Source: Actinomycetota bacterium
GTDB taxonomy: Bacteria > Actinomycetota > Thermoleophilia > Solirubrobacterales > Solirubrobacteraceae
Direction: 5' to 3'
DNA length: 64,000 bases
NCBI GenBank assembly: GCA_005883215.1
Contig: VAYS01000002.1
Location: 1-64,000, forward strand
Below, in pieces: positions 60,045 to 64,000 of this stretch. The position numbers and the translations under genes are program-made. Numbering within the stretch: position 1 is the stretch's first letter; each line of letters starts with the position of its first letter. The notes below the pieces were generated by a model. That model was not told the origin of the DNA, ran no database searches, and saw only the letters and a list, made by a program, of their open reading frames with translations.

Positions 60045-60494
60045 ATGGCACACCCCTTCATCTGCCCCAACTGTGGGCACCGCAGCAGCGAGGCGGAGCG
60101 CACCGCCGGGTTTCGACGCGAACCCAAGGGGTGCGCGAACTGTGGGTACGCGATCCTGTTCGAGCTGCTCGATGACTACTACCCGGCGCCCGACGCCGCC
60201 TTCTTCGTGTGCGACCGCGAGGGCCGGGTGATCGGCTGCGGCCGCGGCTCGTTTGAGCTCACCGGCCTGCACGACGAGCAGCTGATCGGTCGGCCGGTCT
60301 CCGAGGTGCTGGGCCTTCAGTTCCCCAACGGCGACGACCATGTGCGCACGGTCCTGGAGTGGGGCGTGCGCCAACTATCCAAGCCCGTGTCGGTCAAGGC
60401 CGAGGGCGATCTCGAGGCGCGGGCCACCGCCGACCTGTTTCCCGCCTACGACGATGACGGCGGCCTTTTGCTGGTCCTCACCCCGGCGCGCTAA
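60045..60494 (+). CDS. Zinc-ribbon and PAS domain protein
   Basis: 149 aa. The N-terminal zinc ribbon has Cys7, Cys10, Cys30 and Cys33 (CPNCGH...CANCGY). A PAS-like domain follows at about 48-145 (AAFFVCDREGRVIGCGRGSFELTG, LIGRPVSEVLGL). There is no output domain, so it likely acts by binding a partner. It lies where yajC is usually found, immediately before secDF (30 bases), but shows no membrane helix and is not YajC. A sensor role linked to secretion would be inference from position only. Confidence 0.8.
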   Translation: MAHPFICPNCGHRSSEAERTAGFRREPKGCANCGYAILFELLDDYYPAPDAAFFVCDREGRVIGCGRGSFELTGLHDEQLIGRPVSEVLGLQFPNGDDHVRTVLEWGVRQLSKPVSVKAEGDLEARATADLFPAYDDDGGLLLVLTPAR

Positions 60495-60524
60495 CGTCAA
60501 GCCCGGGCAGCTGGCCTCCCGCCG

Positions 60525-63500
60525 ATGACCGACCGCCGCCGCAACATCCTCGTCCTCCTGACCGTGGCGGGCCTGATCCTCGCCTCGCTGGTGATCGTGA
60601 CCGGGATTCCGGGCGTGGTCAAGTCGAAAAAGACGCGTCTTGGCCTCGACCTCAAGGGCGGCGTCGAGCTTGTCTACCAGGGCAAGCCCACCAAGCAGTC
60701 CCAGGTCACCGGCGACGCGCTCGACCGCGCGATCGAGATCATGCGCTCGCGGGTGGACCAGCTCGGCGTGGCCGAGCCCGAGATCCAGCGCTCGGGCTCC
60801 AACCAGGTCGTCGTCGACCTGCCCGACGTAAAGAACGCCCAGCGCGCCGAGGAGCAGGTCGGCCAGACCGCTCAGCTGTTCTTCTACGACTGGGAGCCCA
60901 ACGTCATCGGAGCCAACGGCAAGCCGGCGCCCACCGATGCGTCGGTGACCGGGGGCCAGGGCGCGGGCGACGTCCAGAGCGGCCTGTCGCTGTATGACGC
61001 GGTGATCCGCGGCTCGCAGCGGGCGGCGGTCGAGCGTCCCAACGAGTCGACGAACGGGACCTACTACCTAGTCGACGACAAGACCAAGTCGGTGCTACGG
61101 GGTCCCGAGGACAGCCGGGCCAACCTGGTCGCCGAGGCGCCCGCCCCACCCGGTAGCAGGGTGGTGGAGGTAAAGCCCGGCACGGTGGTGGTGCAGGCGT
61201 TCAAGGGCGACAACGCGGCCAAGGGCACGCCCAACACCTACTACGTCCTCAACGACGACCCGGCGCTGCGGGGCACCGACATCAAGGACCCCCAGCAGAG
61301 CTTTGACAACGGAGCGGGTGGCACCGGGGCGCCGATCGTCACCTTTAACTTCTCCGACAAGGGCAAGTCGACCTGGCAGAAGGTCACGCGTGAGATCGCC
61401 CAGCGGGGCGAGTCGCTGCAGCTCCCGGGCACTCCCGCGCAGGCGGTCTTCCAGCACTTCGCGATCGTGCTGGACGGCAAGCTGATCTCGGTCCCCTACA
61501 TCGACTTCAAGCAGAACCCGGACGGGATCGACGCCGCCAACGGCTCGCAGATCGAGGGCGGGTTCACGATCGACTCCGCCCAGACCCTGGCCAACCTGCT
61601 GCGCAGCGGCGCGCTGCCGATCAAGCTGGCGCTGATCTCTCAGTCACAGGTGTCGGCCACGCTGGGCAAGCAGGCGCTCAACCAGGGCCTGCTCGCCGGC
61701 CTGGTCGGCCTCGCGGTGGTGGCGCTGTTCTTGCTGCTGTTCTACCGCGTCCTGGGCGCGATCGCGGTCGGGGCGCTGGGCATCTACGCCCTGTACTTCT
61801 ACGGGCTGATCAAGCTCATCCCGATCACCCTCACCCTCCCGGGCATCGCGGGGCTGATCCTGACGATCGGGGTGGCGGCCGACGCCAACATCGTTATCTT
61901 CGAGCGGGTCAAGGAGGAGATCCGGTCGGGGAGATCGGTGGCCGCCGGCATCGCCGCGGGCTACAAGCGCGGGTTCGCCGCGATCATCGACGCCAACGTG
62001 GTCACGTTCATGACCGCGTTCATCCTGTTCATGCTCGCCACCGCGGGAGTCAAGGGCTTCGCGCTGACGCTGGGCATCGGAACGCTGGCCTCCCTGTTCA
62101 CCGCCGTGCTGGCCACCCAAGCCGCCCTGGGCTCGATGGGACGCTCGCGCCTGATCACTCATCCCAGCGCGCTGGGGGCCGGACCCCAGCGGCGACGCTG
62201 GCGCTATGACTTCATGGGCGCCTCGCGCTGGTTCTTCTCGCTGTCGGGGACGATCCTGCTGATCGGCTCCCTGGCAGTGGCGGGCAAGGGGCTGAACTTC
62301 GGGATCGACTTCGAGTCGGGCACGCGCATCCAGACCGCCCTGGTCAAGCCCGCCACCGAGAACCAGGTCCGGGACGTGATGAAGGCGGCGGGCTATCCCG
62401 ACGCCCAGATCCAGAAGGTGAGCGGCAAGGGCGTGGGAGGCAACGGGTTCCAGATCTCCACCCGCACGCTCCAGCCCGACAAGGTCGCCAAGGTCAAGGG
62501 CGGCCTGGACCAGCGCTTCGGCACCCAGAACTTCTCCAACCAGTCGATCGGACCCACGTTCGGACGGACGGTGGCCAACACGGCGGTGATCGCCATCATC
62601 GCCTCGCTGCTGGTGATCTCGATCTACATCGCGCTGCGCTTTGAGTGGAAGTACGCCGTGCCGGTGCTGATCGCCCTGATGCACGACCTGCTCATCACCT
62701 CGGGCGTCTATTCCCTCACCGGCCGGGAGGTGACGACGTCGACGGTCGCGGCGTTGCTCACCATCCTCGGGTACTCGCTCTACGACACGATCATCGTCTT
62801 TGACCGTGTGCGCGAAAACGTTCCCCGCATGCCTCGCGCCGCCTTCTCGCAAATCGTCAACCGTTCCATGGCCGAGGTGCTCACCCGGTCGCTGGCGACC
62901 ACGTTCTGCACCCTGCTGCCCGTGGCCAGCCTGCTTTTGTTCGGCGGCCAGACCCTCAAGGACTTCGCCTTCGCGCTGCTGGTCGGGGTCGCCTCCGGTG
63001 CCTACTCCTCGATCTTCATTGCCTCGCCGGTGCTCACCCACTGGAAGGAGCGCGAGCCCGTCTACACCGCTCGCCGCCGGCGCATACAGCGCGAGCTCGG
63101 CGTCGTGCCCGCCTACGCCGAAGTGAGCACCGGCGCACCCGCCGACGTTTCGCCGACCGAGCCGCGTCGCCGCCGGCGGGGACGCCTGACCGCCCCCGAC
63201 CCCGACCAGGAGCAGGTCTCTCGGGAGGAGTTCGAGGAGCTGGTCGCCGACCTCGACGTCGACGAGCCGGCGGCGCCGGCGCGGGGACGCCGCGGGCGCC
63301 GGGGACGGGCCGCCACCGCCCCCGCCGAGGTCGCCAAGCGCGCCGGTCTCGAGCCCGAGCCCGAGAGCGGCGACGGCGCGCCCGACGGCGCCGACAGGGC
63401 GGACGGCGCCGACGGCGCCCCGGGACCCGCCGATGACCTGCGCCCGGAGGACGTGGTCATGCCCAAGACCGGCGACCGCGCCGCCCGGCCCAAGGCCAAG

Positions 63501-63539
63501 CGCCGCGGCCGCAACCGCCGTCACGGAAGGACGCGCTGA
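60525..63539 (+). CDS. secDF: Fused protein translocase subunits SecD-SecF
   Basis: 1004 aa. SecD half: first helix at about residues 8-28, LGLDLKGGVELVYQ near 40, periplasmic P1 domain to about 380, and helices carrying GVAADANIVIFERVKEEI near 450. SecF half from about 570: LNFGIDFESGTRIQ near 592 and the membrane region with LGYSLYDTIIVFDRVREN near 755. Both RND-type conserved proton-path Asp/Arg motifs are visible. SecDF uses the proton gradient to pull proteins out of the SecYEG channel. Most actinobacteria have separate secD and secF; here they are one gene with a cytoplasmic tail of about 140 residues, alternately Arg-rich and acidic. The next gene overlaps by one base. Confidence 0.95.
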   Translation: MTDRRRNILVLLTVAGLILASLVIVTGIPGVVKSKKTRLGLDLKGGVELVYQGKPTKQSQVTGDALDRAIEIMRSRVDQLGVAEPEIQRSGSNQVVVDLPDVKNAQRAEEQVGQTAQLFFYDWEPNVIGANGKPAPTDASVTGGQGAGDVQSGLSLYDAVIRGSQRAAVERPNESTNGTYYLVDDKTKSVLRGPEDSRANLVAEAPAPPGSRVVEVKPGTVVVQAFKGDNAAKGTPNTYYVLNDDPALRGTDIKDPQQSFDNGAGGTGAPIVTFNFSDKGKSTWQKVTREIAQRGESLQLPGTPAQAVFQHFAIVLDGKLISVPYIDFKQNPDGIDAANGSQIEGGFTIDSAQTLANLLRSGALPIKLALISQSQVSATLGKQALNQGLLAGLVGLAVVALFLLLFYRVLGAIAVGALGIYALYFYGLIKLIPITLTLPGIAGLILTIGVAADANIVIFERVKEEIRSGRSVAAGIAAGYKRGFAAIIDANVVTFMTAFILFMLATAGVKGFALTLGIGTLASLFTAVLATQAALGSMGRSRLITHPSALGAGPQRRRWRYDFMGASRWFFSLSGTILLIGSLAVAGKGLNFGIDFESGTRIQTALVKPATENQVRDVMKAAGYPDAQIQKVSGKGVGGNGFQISTRTLQPDKVAKVKGGLDQRFGTQNFSNQSIGPTFGRTVANTAVIAIIASLLVISIYIALRFEWKYAVPVLIALMHDLLITSGVYSLTGREVTTSTVAALLTILGYSLYDTIIVFDRVRENVPRMPRAAFSQIVNRSMAEVLTRSLATTFCTLLPVASLLLFGGQTLKDFAFALLVGVASGAYSSIFIASPVLTHWKEREPVYTARRRRIQRELGVVPAYAEVSTGAPADVSPTEPRRRRRGRLTAPDPDQEQVSREEFEELVADLDVDEPAAPARGRRGRRGRAATAPAEVAKRAGLEPEPESGDGAPDGADRADGADGAPGPADDLRPEDVVMPKTGDRAARPKAKRRGRNRRHGRTR

Positions 63540-63829
63540 TGGGGCTCCTGGCCTGGGTGATGATGGGCCTGGCCCTGTGGCACTTCACGATCTTCCTGCC
63601 CGACCGCTTCTGGGGAGGGATCGTGGGCGCCTTCGTGGCCGCGCTGGTCGGCGCGATCGTCATCGGGCTCATCGTCAACCTCGGCGCCCACGGCGCACTG
63701 ACCATTCCCGGGCGCCGCGCCACCCACCTGCAGACCGCGCTCTATGCGGTGCCCGGTGCGCTCCTGGGCATGGCGATCGCCTACGCCCAGGGCATCCGCC
63801 ACGAGCGCCAGCTGCGGGCGCACAGGTAG
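63539..63829 (+). CDS. Small three-helix membrane protein
   Basis: 96 aa with three hydrophobic segments (about residues 3-20, 25-48 and 65-82) and a basic tail. The Gly/Ala-rich GGIVGAFVAALVGAIVIG resembles transglycosylase-associated (GlsB/YeaQ-like) small proteins, but not closely enough to name it. ATG 63539 overlaps the secDF stop (TGATG), so it is cotranslated with secDF and may be an accessory of the translocase (inference). Confidence 0.75.
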   Translation: MGLLAWVMMGLALWHFTIFLPDRFWGGIVGAFVAALVGAIVIGLIVNLGAHGALTIPGRRATHLQTALYAVPGALLGMAIAYAQGIRHERQLRAHR

Positions 63830-63853
63830 CGCCCGGGGCGGCCGTCTCCCCGG

Positions 63854-64000
63854 CTAGCGAGCCGGCGGCCGGGGACCCTGCCGCTCGTAATAGCCCTCGA
63901 ACGGAGGCCGCTCGTCGCCGCGCTCGCGAGCATCGCCGCGCTCGCGAAAATAGGACAGCGGGGGGAGCATGGGAGCGGTGGGAGCTGGCCGCGCGACGAT
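63854..64000 (-). CDS. Partial gene, C-terminal end only
   Basis: Open in one frame for 48 codons from the window edge to TAG (63854-63856). Visible residues include SYFRERGDARERGD and PPFEGYYERQGPRP, hydrophilic and Arg-rich, ending PPAR. Possibly the tail of a larger protein entering from beyond base 64000. Not identified. Convergent with the small membrane protein gene. Confidence 0.4.
   Translation of the reverse strand: MVARPAPTAPMLPPLSYFRERGDARERGDERPPFEGYYERQGPRPPAR

Noticed and set aside
60045-60494. YajC assignment for the gene before secDF
   Set aside because: It has a zinc ribbon and a PAS domain and no transmembrane helix, so position alone does not make it YajC.

Overview
The window comes from a very GC-rich actinobacterium. 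An F420-type (LLM-class) oxidoreductase, the pdxST / yebC / ruvCAB / secDF backbone, many GTG starts and frequent leaderless promoters fit the Thermoleophilia (Solirubrobacterales-like) best. That placement is inferred from gene content and style, not from a marker-gene comparison. No transposase, prophage, CRISPR array or replication origin was seen.

Bases 1-9000: a signal-transduction block. A 5'-truncated hybrid histidine kinase with a HAMP array and three receivers is followed by cheR- and cheB-type genes and a receiver-PAS protein, joined by 1-4 base overlaps. A convergent receiver-kinase gene lies at 6.7-7.8 kb. A dGTPase-like gene, an SDR and the primase gene dnaG follow. At 11.9-12.7 kb lies a tRNA-Asn whose antisense strand is read by an HNH endonuclease ORF of visibly lower GC. 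That ORF carries two HTH-like modules and a perfect CGAAC-N4-GTTCG (LexA-type) box at its 5' end.

Bases 12.8-32.4 kb: housekeeping and envelope genes. These include a STAS protein, a GT1 glycosyltransferase, an LLM oxidoreductase, an SDR, a thioredoxin-like lipoprotein, DoxX, an LCP cell-wall ligase, a CAT-anticodon tRNA, a TMEM175-type channel, nagB, a PP2C-like phosphatase and a secreted Ser/Gly-rich protein. Next come a cupin, three colinear envelope proteins (lytic-transglycosylase-like, retropepsin-like, degenerate LytM), an RpiR regulator, pdxS-pdxT (PLP synthase) and a large sigma-like/anti-sigma membrane protein.

Bases 32.4-57.6 kb: sugar and surface-glycan metabolism. RpiB-like isomerase, an MBL hydrolase and phosphomannomutase lead into a large set of glycan genes: six GT2 enzymes, one GT4 enzyme, three GT-C-like membrane proteins, a Wzx-type flippase, an FAD oxidoreductase, an ATP-grasp ligase and seven methyltransferases. 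Three of the methyltransferases are CmoB/DUF1698-like paralogues. Phosphomannomutase can supply sugar phosphates, the glycosyltransferases assemble a lipid-linked glycan, methyltransferases and the ATP-grasp enzyme may decorate it, and the flippase exports it. The glycan product is unknown.

Bases 57.6-64.0 kb: ruvC-ruvA-ruvB (Holliday-junction processing), a zinc-ribbon/PAS protein, a fused SecDF and a small membrane protein. A minus-strand gene runs off the end. The glycan block sits between yebC and ruvC, genes that are often neighbours in actinobacteria, so it looks like an insertion into a conserved backbone.

Across the window at least 14 genes have a TANNNT-like -10 hexamer ending 6-9 bases before the start codon, the arrangement expected for leaderless mRNAs.
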